Positions 13,174 to 24,290 of a DNA stretch of 64,000 nucleotides are shown piece after piece. A program made the translations under genes and the position numbers. The stretch's first letter is position 1; each line of letters opens with the position of its first letter. Below the pieces are notes generated by a model. It was not told where the DNA came from, made no database searches, and was given only the letters and a program-made list of their open reading frames with translations. Source of the stretch: Maratus speciosus (Eukaryota > Arthropoda > Arachnida > Araneae > Salticidae); the NCBI GenBank assembly GCA_963932465.1, contig OZ010798.1, positions 18,770,981 through 18,834,980 on the forward strand, read 5' to 3'.

Positions 13174-14369
13174 CTCTAGGAGATACATGATGCCCCTTTA
13201 TTATTGTAAGTTTCACAAAGTTTATTTTGAACAAATTTTTCACATTTTTTTTATAGTAACCTTTTATTTATATATTTAAAAAATAATAAATTTAAAAAGA
13301 AAATCATTCAAAAATATATCCTAATTATTTTGAAAGGTTACTATTATTGCAAATCTCCCCATTTCTGGGGAGGAGTGATACTCTTCAAAGGGAGTTTGTT
13401 ACACTAAATTTGGGGGGGGGGGGGGAGAAGATGCAGGCTATTCAATTTATGTTCCATACCATTCTTTGAACCTAGCTATTGAAATATATAAATAAAAATA
13501 AAGTTAACGGATTTTGTTAGCTTTATTTTATTTTATTTTTTTTATTTTGGCCACAAGGTTCTGAATCTTACATCCTTTCAAATAAATGTGCAAAGTTGTG
13601 TGGATAATCACGTACTAGTTTGAAAACAAATATGCTGAAAAGTAATAAATAATACTCACTTGATAAAAACTCAAATATTGTTTAATTTTTTTTTTTTTTT
13701 GCATTTATTTATTAAAATAATTCTTTTATTATTAAAAAATTTAATAGAAACGAGATTTTTGCAAGCGGATTACATGTATATTTAATATTTAATAATATTA
13801 TAAAAAAAAAAATACTCGTATTAAACGACATCCAGTGAGAACATTCATGTATAATGGTGTAATCCGAAGTCGAGATATAGTTCCAATTTATAATGCATTT
13901 TTTATGTGCTCTTTTCTTTTCGTAGGGAGGTGGCAACTTTATTGGGTCTTCTTTCTTGATTCTATTGCACATGTGTAGAAACACCTTTACATCCTCCATA
14001 AAGTTTCAGTTATCAAAGCGAACTCTAAACCAAAATTATCTTAATTTAACTATAATTGACAAAACAACAACAAAAAAAATTTAAAATTGCTGTATAAAAA
14101 TAAACGTCAAAGATTGAAATAAATCTGTACAACGTGTTATTGTATTCGTTAAAACAAATCACTTTTACTAAAAATTCGTTATACGACTGAAAGCTGCTGT
14201 TGTAGTTTATTGCTTTTATTAAAATTAGAAAGTGAACAGTAAAATATTATTCTACTCTATCCAACAAAGTTAATTAATTAAGTTGTATTTTATTTTAAGC
14301 TCTGTTTTTGTAAGGTTTTCCAAAGTTGTAGAATTTTTAGAAGCGAACGAGCACCTTTAAAGGTATTAA

Positions 14370-14796
14370 GGCTGTTCTTAACTGCTCTGCTCAACAAGCG
14401 CAAAACGTTCTGACACATTTACAAATTCAATTTTTAACGGAAAGATATAAAAATGGAAAGCCTGGCCATGGAAGCGATATGGAATTGAACTGTTTTTTCC
14501 ATTTTTTGGTCCATGAATTACTCAAGGAATGAAGTGAATTACTTAAGCGATTTCGATCACGTGGCAAACCCGCTTTTCGCCCGCTCTCGAGTGATTTTTC
14601 TACTTTCACGCGGAAATTCGATTCAAAACGTCCACTTTGACATCATTTCAGAAAGATCTATTGGGTTTGCAAAAAAATCGGAAAAACAGCTCGATGACAT
14701 AGTTTCTGAACAACACAAGCCAGTTTCATGCATTTTCGATCAAAAATAAATTAAAACTTATGTCAGGAAGTTGCCGTTTTTGATTTGAGAACAGCC
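14370..14796. mobile_element. TTAA-flanked element, GGCTGTTCT family
   Basis: TTAA at 14366-14369 and 14797-14800; ends GGCTGTTCTTAA and, inverted, GGCTGTTCTCAA. Inserted into the GGTATTAAG word of the family C terminus. The uninterrupted GGTATTAAGCC is seen at about 43420 and GGTATTAAG at about 56370. 427 bp. Frames inside it are not a recognised protein. Confidence 0.8.
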
Positions 14797-14812
14797 TTAA
14801 GCCTCCTCACCA

Positions 14813-15406
14813 AAACTAGAAAACGAAGTATCAGGTTTTCTCCAAATCGCACAACACTCTCAGATAAACGAAGTGACATTTCAGTTAGGCTCATCAAACT
14901 TTGTGGCCATGGTTTATTAAAAAAGTTAGTAAAGGTTTACTTGATAAAAATAAACTATAAACACTAGTGTAAAACACAATAAGTAATCAAACAACCTATT
15001 AAAACACCTTAAGACAAAGGTTTATGGTCATTAATTAGTTTCAATGGAAAAATTACACTATAAATCGCAACAAAATGGCCAACTTTAAATTATTTTTAAC
15101 TTCAGTTACTGGAAATTAAAATATGTATTTATAACAAAATGTGATCGTAATATTTAAACAAAGAACTTCAGGTTTTTGAAAATAAAAACCAAGTTTTTTT
15201 TAACCCTCTTTAAGGATTTCTTAAAAATTTTAGGTCCGGGATCCATAGAATACAGTTAAGGCGACACATATCTAAAAGTTTCGTTTACAACACAGTTTTT
15301 ATGTATTTATTTTACTACGAACTCTTAGGAAACAATAAGTTAAAAAAAATTATTTACTATTGAATTTATTCTAATAAAATAATTTTCTTTTGTGTATTCA
15401 TTTTAA
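14813..15406 (+). repeat. family D, copy D1 left part
   Basis: Closely matches D2 at about 43435-44025 (for example CTAGAAAACGAAGTATCAG and CAAAATGGCCAACTTTAAA). Homology stops at TTAA 15403-15406 and resumes at 17738-17741 with GAAACATAAATCAAGAATTC, so D1 is split by a 2.3-kb insertion. No coding capacity seen. Confidence 0.8.
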
Positions 15407-15950
15407 CCCCTTAATTCTCGCTCCCGTCAATATCACGGGATGAGGTGTCATTCATTATTTCTCGTGCTCGTCATATTTCCGGACTGGTTAATTATTGCTG
15501 GAAAAAACTTCTGAAACCAGAAATATTTAACTGGCATTTCCGTTTGAAATTTTTGAATAGCGTCATATGGATTCGGTTTTTGGCGCTGATTGTAATGTTG
15601 GACTTTGTACTGCGTGTTTCGAAATATATCACACTCAAAAAAATTATTAGTAGTAAAAATTTAATGTATATTATATTATTTCAAATATTATTTGTAAAAA
15701 TTTGTTTGATGATAATAAATAAAGATCTAAGATGTGAAAAATAAATGTTTTATTCGTATTAATTTGCACGGTGTAAAACAAGCATTAAGACACAGAATTA
15801 TCACATGATGGCTTTTCTACAAATATGAATTTGTTCTATAACATCTCTTTTTTCGCCTTAAAAAAAAAAAAAAACTAATTACATATTTTATTTAGAAACC
15901 TTATAATTATTCAATTTCTGTAATAAAATAAACAGGTACGTTATTATAAA
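15407..15950 (+). mobile_element. TTAA family gamma, copy lacking its right end
   Basis: Same order of sequence as 17174-17737: CCCCTTAATTCTCGC start, TTGCTGGAAAAAACTTCTG, then TAATAAAATAAACAGGTAC. The terminal GACCGTGAAGGGG is missing. Confidence 0.7.
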
Positions 15951-15984
15951 CATCAGAAGGTTTTTAACAAGGAATAATATTTTA

Positions 15985-16196
15985 TTCCGAAAGACGTACC
16001 GGATTATCTAGCCTGCCGGACCTTAGGATGCCAGATCAGAGAATGCTTACTGCACTACTGAATACTTATAACTTACTTTTTTTTAACACGCATCTTTCTC
16101 TTTTCTATTTTGATCGAAATTCCGGATAATCCGAATTTTTTGTAATCCGACCAGGCACCGGTCCTAATTAGTTCGGGTTAGCGGAGATCTACTGTA
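15985..16196 (-). mobile_element. pogo/Tigger-like transposon end
   Basis: From 16196 on the minus strand: TACAGTAGATCTCCGCTAAC, then CCGAACTAATTAGGACCGG and ATTCGGATTATCCGG. The CAGTAGA...CCGAAC start fits the terminal repeats of the pogo/Tigger group of Tc1/mariner elements (recalled family knowledge). Only one end is clear; the other appears truncated. No transposase. Confidence 0.55.
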
Positions 16197-16301
16197 ATTA
16201 ATATTTATAAAAATGCATCAAATTCCTCTTCTCTAATGGCAAACAGTTGCACTGTATGGAAAATGGGTGTTTTATGGCTCGCGTTTGTTAAAATCGCAGC
16301 A

Positions 16302-16315
16302 GGTACCCGGGTACC
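16302..16315. repeat. 14-bp perfect palindrome
   Basis: GGTACCCGGGTACC, followed by CCCGGTCATTG. GC-rich within AT-rich DNA. No function can be assigned. Confidence 0.7.
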
Positions 16316-16614
16316 CCGGTCATTGAACACAAGGGCAAATTTTGGTCATTGACATAAGGATTAATACATAAAATACTCGTATTTATTAAATCATTTTCAA
16401 AAACGTTCAATAATTTCAGACACATGAGATTGTCTTGGAAATTTGATCTTTGATTGCATGCAATTTTATTTTTACTAAACGTCACAAAAATACTTCTAGT
16501 GATAAATAGTATGCTAAATAGTATGCTTGTTTAAAATGTAGACATTTAAATGGAGCAGATCAGGTTTATTGACAATAACAATTTATGTCTTTTATTTCTT
16601 TTTCTAGCTTATCT

Positions 16615-16763
16615 TAGGCATGAGACTTTTCCGCGTTTTTGCATACCAGTATAATATTAGAGAAAATGATGTTCTGTTAGTAGCAGAATTTTCCGATTAA
16701 ATAAAACAACAATTTCTCTAAGGTTATACTGGTGTACAAAAACGCGGAAAAGTCTCATGCCTA
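16615..16763. mobile_element. miniature inverted-repeat element, 149 bp
   Basis: About 40-bp terminal inverted repeats starting TAGGCATGAGACTTTTCCGC. CTTATCT is duplicated at 16608-16614 and 16764-16770. A 7-8 bp duplication suggests a hAT- or P-type relative, but the termini do not settle the superfamily. Confidence 0.8.
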
Positions 16764-17173
16764 CTTATCTAGAACTCGCAAAAGAAATATCTGTTTAGTT
16801 TGGCACCGGAAAAATAAATCAGAAAAGTTTATTTTGTTTTAATTACGCTATTTTCTGATTGATTTCTTAAAAGCTTCGTAGAAAGTTTTCATGACCACGC
16901 ACCTTTAAAAAGGTGTTCATTGTATGTTACTAATAGAAATCTTTCACAGGTTGCGGAACTTCAGGATGTAATTACGTAACAAGCGATTCAAAATCGAGAA
17001 TCTGCAAATGGTTCAGTCACCACGTCGATGACAAGAAATTTCTGTAGATAATTTGCGAAATCAAACTGTTGAAAGGAAAAATAAATTTGTATCATCCGAA
17101 TTAAATACTTTTTGCAATTTCGAAAATAATTTTATAGTATTGGCAAACAAACTAATATTCGAGATTTTTTTAA

Positions 17174-17737
17174 CCCCTTAATTCTCGCTCCCGTCAATAT
17201 CACGGTCTGAGGTGGCGTTCGTTATTTCAGGCTCCCGTCATATTTCCGAGCTGGAGATTTATTGCTGGAAAAAACTTCTGAAACCAGAAAAAATTAACTG
17301 ACATTTCGGTGTGAAGTCTTTGAATATTGCGTTTGGCTTTTGCGCTGACTGTAATGTTGGGCTTGGTTTTGCATGTTTCGAAATATGTAACGCTCAAAAA
17401 TTTATTAATAATCAAAATTTAATGTATATATATTATTTCAAATATTATTTGTAAAAACGTGTGTGATAATGATAAATAAAGATCTAAGATGTGAAAAATA
17501 AAGGTTTTATTCGCATTAATTTGCACGGTGTGTAAAACAAGCATTAAGACACAGAATTCTCGCATGATGGCTTTTTTTTTACAAATATGAATTTGTTCTA
17601 TAACATCTTTTTTTTTCGTCTTAAAAAAAACTAATTTCATATTTTATTTAGAAACCTTATAATTATTAAGTTTCTGTAATAAAATAAATAGGTACTTTTT
17701 TGATGGTTTTTCCAAATATTAAGCGACCGTGAAGGGG
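17174..17737 (+). mobile_element. TTAA family gamma, full copy
   Basis: TTAA flanks at 17170-17173 and 17738-17741; CCCCTTAATTCTCGCTCCCG start and inverted CCCCTTCACGGTCGC end. 564 bp, non-coding. It is the best reference for the gamma family, whose pieces are also at 15407, 49425 and 52738. Confidence 0.8.
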
Positions 17738-18593
17738 TTAAGAAACATAAATCAAGAATTCTAAACTAAACTCCTATACAGATATGTCCCGGTCAGGTGG
17801 TCTGCCTAACGCGGGATCCTCGGTGTGTAGTTCCCAAGCAAGCTTGATGTTCATTTTATTGACCCCGAAGTGATAAAATGCTGCGTGAACTTTGCCCATC
17901 CGAGAGTCGAATTCTCGACCTGCACAAATCAAGACGATATAAAAGTTTAATCTTGTATTGAAATCAAAAGGTAAATTTAAATTTAACTTCATGTACAGCT
18001 ATAAAGTTACTCATGTATTTTTTTTTTTTTTTTACATTTTATAAGCTTGGAAATTTAATGTTTGAAAACTTTATATTTTGAATTTCCATCAGCAGATGAA
18101 GAACAACATCTTAAGTATGATTTCTAATATATGTGTATATTTTCCCCCAATTAATAATATTAAATGTATAATTATTCATATTAATAATTAAACTATAAAT
18201 TATAACTAATAATAATGCATATTTCTAGATACAATTGTATAAAAAATACTTATTTTAATCTGAAGGTACTGGAAATTATAAAATCGTGAATTTATAATAT
18301 GAATTCTTTACGATGTAAAAGTACCTATGAATAGAAATTTCAATTTTATTTTAAATTTTTTGTATTACTCTGAACTTGAAATACTGAAAATAATAAAGGC
18401 CTGAATTAAAAACTTATGAAATTATAATTTCAGTGTTTAATCTTTCAGCTTTTAAAGTCTATTCTGTTATTCCTGTTCTAGTGTTAATCAAACGATGAAA
18501 ACTATTGTGGCCATGAGGTTGGTTTCTGAGTGGGAGGAGCCTAACTGAAACATCTCAGAGCATTGCAGCTCATATTCAGAAGTCAGTATTCAA

Positions 18594-18819
18594 CCCATTA
18601 TCCACGGGTGTTGCGTTCACGCAACGGTCAAAATAAATGCACATTTTTAAATTATTAACATAACCACCACTATTTTTCAATTAAAAAATTGGCCTTAGTC
18701 AAAGGCATAAAGTTTTAATATCAGATAAAGCGAAAATTACCTTTCAGAGTTTGTGGTGGCAAACAACGTTCGACAAATAAGTTGAAAATTTCAACCATAT
18801 AGATTTGTCGGTTAATGGG
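18594..18819. mobile_element. TTAA family beta element in segment A
   Basis: Begins CCCATTATCCACGGGTGTTG and ends GGTTAATGGG, followed by TTAA (18820-18823); the left TTAA has become TCAA. Shares GTTGCGTTCACGCAACGGTC-type interior with 45732-45960. 226 bp. It occupies the same target position at which segment B carries a gamma-family element. Confidence 0.8.
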
Positions 18820-19045
18820 TTAAAAGTTAACCAGTATTACTTCCCAAAATCACTAGATTAAATAATGGGAGGAAATGGGTGGAGTTTGTGGTGCTACAGC
18901 CGTTGGGTGGTCCTGCCCATCTAGTTGAATCTATACGGAGGAAAAGCAAAAACTGAAACTAGTCCACATGCGTAGAAGCTTCTTCACGTTACAAACTTTC
19001 AGATATAGTAGAACAGTGACATAATGATTATAATTTAACTCTGAT

Positions 19046-19468
19046 GGTTAAGACTCCGCTGCATTGAAACTATCCGATCGCGAAATCCCGTGTTAGTCTG
19101 TGGGAAAGCTTTCAAGCGCGATTACACATTACCTAATATAATTATTAAAATGCCGTTTTCGCCATTAGAAAGTAGACGTTAGATGCTGATGATGTACATT
19201 TTTAAAAATTGTTTCCGTAAATTTTAAGTCCTAAAAAATCCCTATAAACTTTGAAATTTCCATTTGATTAAGATTTATCATCTTCTTAAAAATACTTAAA
19301 ATTTACGTAGACAATTTTAAAAAACTCACACTCAACTCGGCATCTGACGTCTACTTTGTGTTGGTTTTTTAATAATTATATTAGGTAACGAGTAATCGCG
19401 CTTCAAAATTTCCCCATAGGCTAAAATTGTATGTCGCGATCGGGGAGTTTCAGTTCAGTGGCCCCTTA
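19046..19468. repeat. foldback inside segment A, about 180-bp arms
   Basis: Left arm ACTCCGCTGCATTGAAAC...CGATCGCGAAATCCCG is matched inverted at 19290-19468. The outer ends are near TTAA (TTAAGACTCC / TTAAGGGGCC inverted). The same structure is in segment B at 50426-51362, there enlarged by insertions. Probably another TTAA element carried by both paralogues. Confidence 0.65.
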
Positions 19469-19705
19469 AGTAAATGCCAAAGACAACATGTAATAGATTT
19501 CTAACGTTCGTTACTGAATTTGTTAAGATAAGGCATTTACATTATACGTTCATCGAACGAATTAAATAAACTGCTGCTGTACAGTCAGTATATTAAAAAA
19601 AAGACGATAAATATTTTATGAAATTCAACCACCAACTCATTGCAGAAAATATAAAAATAGGCATTTAATAGGAAATTAGGTGTTCTTTCAATCTATGTGT
19701 GCTTG

Positions 19706-19800
19706 GGGGTGCCTCCGTGGCCGAGTGGTTAAGGCACCACGCCGCTAATCGCTTGAGAACGTAAGAGATCTGTGGATTCAACTCCCGCTGGATCCGTTGC
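19706..19800 (+). repeat. tRNA-Ser(GCT)-like SINE head or tRNA pseudogene
   Basis: A-box TGGCCGAGTGGTTAAGGC with a paired D-arm, GCT in the anticodon position (19744-19746), and B-box GATTCAACTCC at the expected distance with a long variable arm. The anticodon stem does not pair, the acceptor stem is only partly paired and the T-stem has a mismatch. So it is not a working tRNA. An A-rich tract at about 20031-20050 could be the tail of a SINE starting here. Confidence 0.65.
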
Positions 19801-20935
19801 ACACTCTTTGTGGAGCTCCCGGCTGTAATTCTCTGGTGTTGTTATTTCCCTTGTGCTATCTTGTCCTTGTACATTTACGAAATTGTTATGTCAGATTTAT
19901 GGAATTATTTCTGTGCATAAATTATAGGATCATTCGAGACGACAGCCATTGTAGCCATTTCTGTGAGCAAGTAACAATCTGAAATTGGTAAGTGAATTTT
20001 TAACAGGGATTCTCTAAATGGCTTTGTCTGTTAAAAAAAAAGAAAAAAAAAATCTAATCTGACGATTTTAGGGAAATTATTGAAGTTACTGCCTAGACTC
20101 GCAAAATATGTAAACAAATAAATAAACAATACTTACTCGTTTAATAGTACAACATTTAATGCATGAATTTTAAATTAAAGTGATTTCGAATATAAAATGA
20201 AATGAATTTTAAATTAAATGAATGAAATATTTGTAAGTTAAATAAGATGAGTGCAATGCAATTAAGAGAATATTGGAAATTTATCGTTTGCACTTGATAA
20301 AACAACAAAAGGACTTATTTTACTTATAAACAAAATTCTGTACATATTCTAAACATTCAAAAACATTGTATTCTCATCGGGAATACAACCGTGTATATAA
20401 TTTCTTATAAATTTAGCACATCAAGAATTGAGTAAAAAATGAGACTACAAAATTCTATCTTTGCACATTAACTACTTACTCATTTTTATGCGTCATTTTT
20501 CATTTCATTAAAAGAAAATAATTAAAACCGAGCGCATATAGATCAACAACATTTGAAAATATATATTAAATAATATTTTATCTTTTTTAATAAATTAAAG
20601 TAATACGTAACTAACTTGTTTTACTCTTTGGAAAAGGACAGATATAAATTCTATAAGAAAGAGAATTTTCTTACAATTTCGAAAACTACAGTTATTCGAT
20701 GGCCAACATTTTGCCATTTTAGCAAATAATATTAGTTCTAAAAAGAGCTGTTTTTATTTAAATAATTAACTATAATAAATAAGTCAAAAACACGAATAAA
20801 AATTAATAGAATATTCTATTACTGACAGAATTATAAATGCTACAAACAAATGAAAACACGACGTTTGCGCTTGCGCTGTTATTTCATAGATGTGCAATTA
20901 ATAGATTATCCATAAAGAAGAAAACAGGCATCTTT
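19801..20935. other. AT-rich spacer
   Basis: After the possible SINE body and A-rich tract (to about 20050) I see no gene, element end or array. Confidence 0.5.
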
Positions 20936-21060
20936 CTGTAGTTCACCCCGTCCGCTACGTGGCGTGCGACCTTGATCGATATGACCTCGCCTTTAATCTT
21001 GCGGTTTCCTCTCCCATTTAAGATAAGACGCTTACTTATATTGCTTTGCCTCTATCGGCA
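20936..21060 (+). repeat. dispersed repeat family G, copy 1
   Basis: Matches 56655-56785: CTGTAGTTCAC, CTACGTGGCG, GACCTCGC, TTTAATCTTGC and CCATTTAAGATA in the same order. More GC-rich than its flanks. No coding frame is shared between the two copies. Confidence 0.7.
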
Positions 21061-21178
21061 TTAAGTTCTTCTTGTCCTCTTTATGTATCATAGCAAAGCG
21101 TTTTTAAAGCCGGTCGATTAGTGATGACGTCACATCTCGTGTCCTCTGACCTTGAGTATTTCGATGGCAGCAGCTTAA

Positions 21179-21373
21179 CCTTTCAAGGGCGGTGCGATAT
21201 AATATATCCCACTTAAATTTAATTGCCAAGTGCCACTAGAATTTTGGAATGAAAAATTCAATTTTTTTCAGTACATGAATAAAAGCTTTTACATACTATC
21301 GAATAAATTTGTTTAAAAATTCTGGTGTCAGTCACTCATTTTCGAATTTTACGAATAGAAGGCCCTGAAAAGG
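21179..21373. mobile_element. TTAA-flanked miniature element, family alpha
   Basis: TTAA at 21175-21178 and 21374-21377; ends CCTTTCAAGGGCGGTGC and, inverted, CCTTTTCAGGGCCTTC. 195 bp, non-coding. Confidence 0.8.
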
Positions 21374-21433
21374 TTAATCACACATAAATATTATATGTGA
21401 TTAATATTAAATTATTATGTGAATAGCTTTTAA

Positions 21434-21681
21434 CCCTTTGAGGGGCAGGCAAGTGTGTTTCTGTATTGTTGATTTCTCACCGGAAATTTCGAAAATTTTT
21501 ATTTCAAAATAACGAAAAGCAATTCTTCAACATTTTTCCACCAAAGTTATAAAAGTAAAATTTATTTAAAATTTTCTGGTGCGAACCTGGATTAAAAGTA
21601 GGCGGAATATTATATATTTTCTGGTGCGAAGCTGGATTAAAAGTAGGCGGAATATTATATATCCCACCGCCCCTCAAGAGG
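21434..21681. mobile_element. TTAA-flanked miniature element with internal duplication
   Basis: TTAA at 21430-21433 and 21682-21685; ends CCCTTTGAGGGGCAGGC and, inverted, CCTCTTGAGGGGCGGTG. Near its right end a 45-46 bp block beginning TTTTCTGGTGCGAA is tandemly duplicated (about 21573-21663). Lies 56 bp from the preceding TTAA element. Confidence 0.8.
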
Positions 21682-22003
21682 TTAAAGGCTATATTAATCT
21701 GTGCTGTAAACTACATTTTACCAGTTTTGCAGCTTGAGAGCGCCCCGCCCAATATCAAAGAATTCATTTCGGATCACAAGCATCGAACCGAACACCGCCG
21801 GCTAACTTGCGGCAGCCTAATAAAAATGTCTGCATTGTTTGGGTGTTATCCTTTTAAACAGCTTTGGCGAGGAGGACTTAATGCCAGTAAAGGCGCTCAC
21901 TCGCTATTATAATGGAATACAATAAACTTTATTACCGACTGGAGGCAATTTAAAAAAAATTAAATTAAATTAAACAACTTTACTGGTATGAGTAGAATAA
22001 AAT

Positions 22004-22520
22004 GTTAAAGTCCGCATTAAGGAACATTTGAGAGATTTAAAGTATAACCGACCTACAACAGCCCCGTCAAGACTTAACCAGAAGCAGAATATACAAGTTA
22101 GTTTCGAAGACGCAAAAATTATATATCCCTCAAAGAATTATCATGATTTAATCATCCGCGAATCAATAGAAATTATTACTAAAGAAAATACTGTTTGCAA
22201 TGACGTTATGCATACCCAGAATTTGGCTGAGTTTACTTAAATAATCATAAAACGAGTAATATTCCACTTCCCTATATCCATGTTTTATTTATTAATGTTT
22301 TCCGGATCTAAAAATTAACTTCAACTTTCACTCCTTTCGTCACCATCTTCGTGAATTTTGAAAATTAGACGCCAACAACAATTGTATTTCTTATATTCCT
22401 CAGACGAAGACTATGTTTTTTATAGCTGAAAGTACTAAAGTATTAAAATAATTTAACACCTTTTTAGTATTCTGTCATCTTTTAAGTAGTTTTGCACATA
22501 GTGTAAGTTTAAGGTTAACG
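22004..22520 (+). pseudogene. Penelope-like element fragment, C-terminal end of ORF
   Basis: A 76-codon open stretch (about 22010-22240) reads VRIKEHLRDLKYN, then VSFEDAKIIYPSKNYHDLII and RESIEI before a stop. This resembles the C-terminal tail after the GIY-YIG nuclease of Penelope-like retroelements, where an R..EH motif is followed by H.I.F..A.I and R..EA/SIEI. The downstream CAGACGAAGACTATG...GCTGAAAGTACT fits the usual 3' tail of that group. The reverse transcriptase and catalytic nuclease parts are absent, so this is a 5'-truncated, dead copy inserted in C3. The assignment rests on motif pattern only. Confidence 0.55.
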
Positions 22521-23493
22521 TTTCCTTTCTAATTTAAATTGCAGCAATAACATACGACAACATATTTCACTCGTTTTATGAATTTTTAATAAAAGTGCTT
22601 TGTTTTAACATGTATCGTAAAATGCTGTACAAATCTGTTTCATTGTCTGTTGGTTGCTTTTATACAACACATTTAAAGTTTTTTATGTATTTTTTTTCAC
22701 AGTTAAATTAAGATAATTTTGTTACAAGGACTGATTGAGTGAAATACTATATCGACTATATTGACTGAAAGTTTATGGAGGATGTAAAGGGTTTTCTGCG
22801 CATATGAATGAAGTAGATTCTAGTAGAAAATGTTTCCTCCGTAGAATATATGGACCGCAGGATAAAAGCTTAAGAGTTGCTATAAGTTTCGTTTATTAAA
22901 TTTCGGTAGTATATGAATTTTTGCATGTTTAATCCTTAGATATTAGTTATTGAAAAAAAAAACATAAAGTTGCCCCTCCTCCCTCTAAAAAAACTGCACA
23001 TAAAAAAGCAGTATAAAGTGTTTGGACACCAGATTACACCAGTATACATGAATGTTCTCACTACATCGCGCTTTACACGCGTATTTTTTTTTAAATTGAA
23101 AGTTAAATATACATGTAATCGACTCGCAAAAACTTGTTTTCATTATATATTGTAATAATATAAGAAATATTTTTATAAATAAGTGAAACTTAAAATTTTA
23201 AAATAATGTGTTTATTTTTATCGGGAGAAGCTTTTTATTTTTCCGCACATTTGTTTCAAACATACATGATCATCCATTCAACTTTGCACTTTTATTACGT
23301 TATTTTATTTAAAATTAGGGGTGGAAGACGCAGAACGTTGTAAAAAAATACAAAACACTATTAAAATCAATTATTTTTATTTAAATGTTTTAAGAGTTTT
23401 GTTCAAAAAATGAAATGAAATATAAATTAAATCATATGTTTTGTTTTGTTTTTCCAGATTGATATAGCAATGTATCAAATCTCCCTTGCAAGA

Positions 23494-23670
23494 CAGGGTT
23501 CATACGCGTCAAGGACTTTCCGGCATATTTTACGTGAATTTTCGTAAAGAAATATTTGCCTTATCTCATGAAAAAAGATTCTAGATTCCGATATAGCGAC
23601 CAATACTTTACGAAATTTTGGTAATAAAACACCTAAAATCCCTTGAATTCCTTGATGCGTACGAACCCTG
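23494..23670. mobile_element. miniature element, CAGGGTTC termini, 177 bp
   Basis: Terminal inverted repeats CAGGGTTCATACGCGTCAAGG-type (left) and CAGGGTTCGTACGCATCAAGG-type (right, inverted). Flanked by CAAGA on both sides. The uninterrupted sequence CCCTTGCAAAAGTATCAA is in C1 at about 6368. The duplication appears shorter than the hAT norm, so the superfamily is open. Confidence 0.75.
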
Positions 23671-24069
23671 CAAGAGTATCAAACCTCTCCAGTAATAGAA
23701 AGATTTGCTACAATAGTAACCATTTAAAATAATTGGGATATTTTTTCTGAATGATTTTCTTTTTAAATTCTTGAGTTTTTACTGTGTAAACAAAAAGTAA
23801 CTTTATAAGAAAACGCGACAAAGTTGTTCAAAAAACATTTTGTAAGGCTTACAATAAAAAAAGCATATCATGCTTTACCGACATGGTGTAATTTGAAGGT
23901 TTGCAGACAGTTACTGAACACTATCATTTACCCCATTGTAAGTCTTAAAAAAATCAATAAACTAAGTATATATTTTAATACTTGTTTTATGTTGAATTAT
24001 AACAAAATCAATATAAGTTTGGAATCAATATAGTTCGAATATGTACAAAATCTGTTATGTCTATTGTTA

Positions 24070-24290
24070 TCTGAGCACTTAATCTTACAAATGCCTCTCG
24101 CATTTGACTCAAAAAGGGCAGTTAGCTAACGTTGATAGATCGCGCTACTGTATGGGGTATATAATTGAAATCGTCTTATAGAAGTACCTTTCAAAGCTAT
24201 CATTTTTTGCAATGATTTGAAAGAAAATTGATCAGAAAGTTAGCTTTTAAGTGAAAATAAAATTAATATATCTCTTATAAAATGCCATAT
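24070..24290 (+). repeat. dispersed repeat family F, copy 1
   Basis: Matches 38298-38510 in the same orientation: AAATGCCTCTCGCATTTGAC / AAATGCATCTCGCATTTGAC, then AACGTTGATA, GCGCTACT and TTTTTTGCA.TGATTTG. Includes a small hairpin around the CTCGCATTT word. No coding frame. Confidence 0.7.

Larger units (their letters stand above)
11645..14812 (-). mobile_element. dispersed repeat family C, copy C2 (interrupted)
   Basis: Minus-strand copy running from the GGCGAGGAG-type start (about 14812, reading GGTGAGGAGG) to the GCTGTATAAACTGG end (about 11650). It carries three insertions, each with an empty counterpart in another C copy: TTAA elements at 12203-12831 and 14370-14796 and a hAT-like element at 13033-13173. 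A 13-base G run lies near 13422. No protein is recognisable. Confidence 0.7.
15407..17737. mobile_element. composite TTAA insertion in D1, 2.3 kb
   Basis: Bounded by TTAA at 15403-15406 and 17738-17741, with the empty TTAA in D2 at about 44022. It begins CCCCTTAATTCTCGCTCCCG and ends, inverted, CCCCTTCACGGTCGC. It contains two direct copies of family gamma (15407 to about 15950, and 17174-17737) with about 1.2 kb of other repeats between them. It could be nested insertions or a unit moved by its outer ends. Confidence 0.6.
17784..19700 (+). repeat. paralogous segment A (pair of 48642-51595)
   Basis: Runs from CCCGGTCAGGTGGTC to ATTCTTTCAATCTATG-type sequence and matches segment B across about 1.6 kb once the insertions are removed. 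Its first 120 bp are tRNA-like (GGTCAGGTGGTC, later GAGTCGAATTCTC), with a larger gap than in a real tRNA. Contains the TTAA element 18594-18819 and a foldback at 19046-19468. No coding capacity. Confidence 0.8.
21866..24050 (+). mobile_element. dispersed repeat family C, copy C3 (interrupted)
   Basis: Starts GGCGAGGAGGACTTAATGCC. Landmarks appear in the C1 order: GGAGGATGTAAAGGG (22775), ACATGTAATCGACTCGC (about 23112), CAAATCTCCCTTGCA (23477). Interrupted by a Penelope-like fragment (22004-22520) and a 177-bp element (23494-23670). Homology to C1 fades near 24040. Confidence 0.7.

Noticed and set aside
12954..13279. Overlapping open frames of 62-82 codons on both strands
   Set aside because: They run across the palindromic hAT-like element at 13033-13173; similar peptides on both strands come from the inverted repeat.
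11535..14812. LTR retrotransposon with direct terminal repeats
   Set aside because: Family C terminal words occur in direct orientation near 11570 and 14350, but there is no primer-binding site, polypurine tract or gag-pol, and other copies have only one such terminus.
19706..19800. Functional tRNA-Ser gene
   Set aside because: The A- and B-boxes are good but the anticodon stem does not pair and the acceptor stem has mismatches, so a SINE head or pseudogene fits better.
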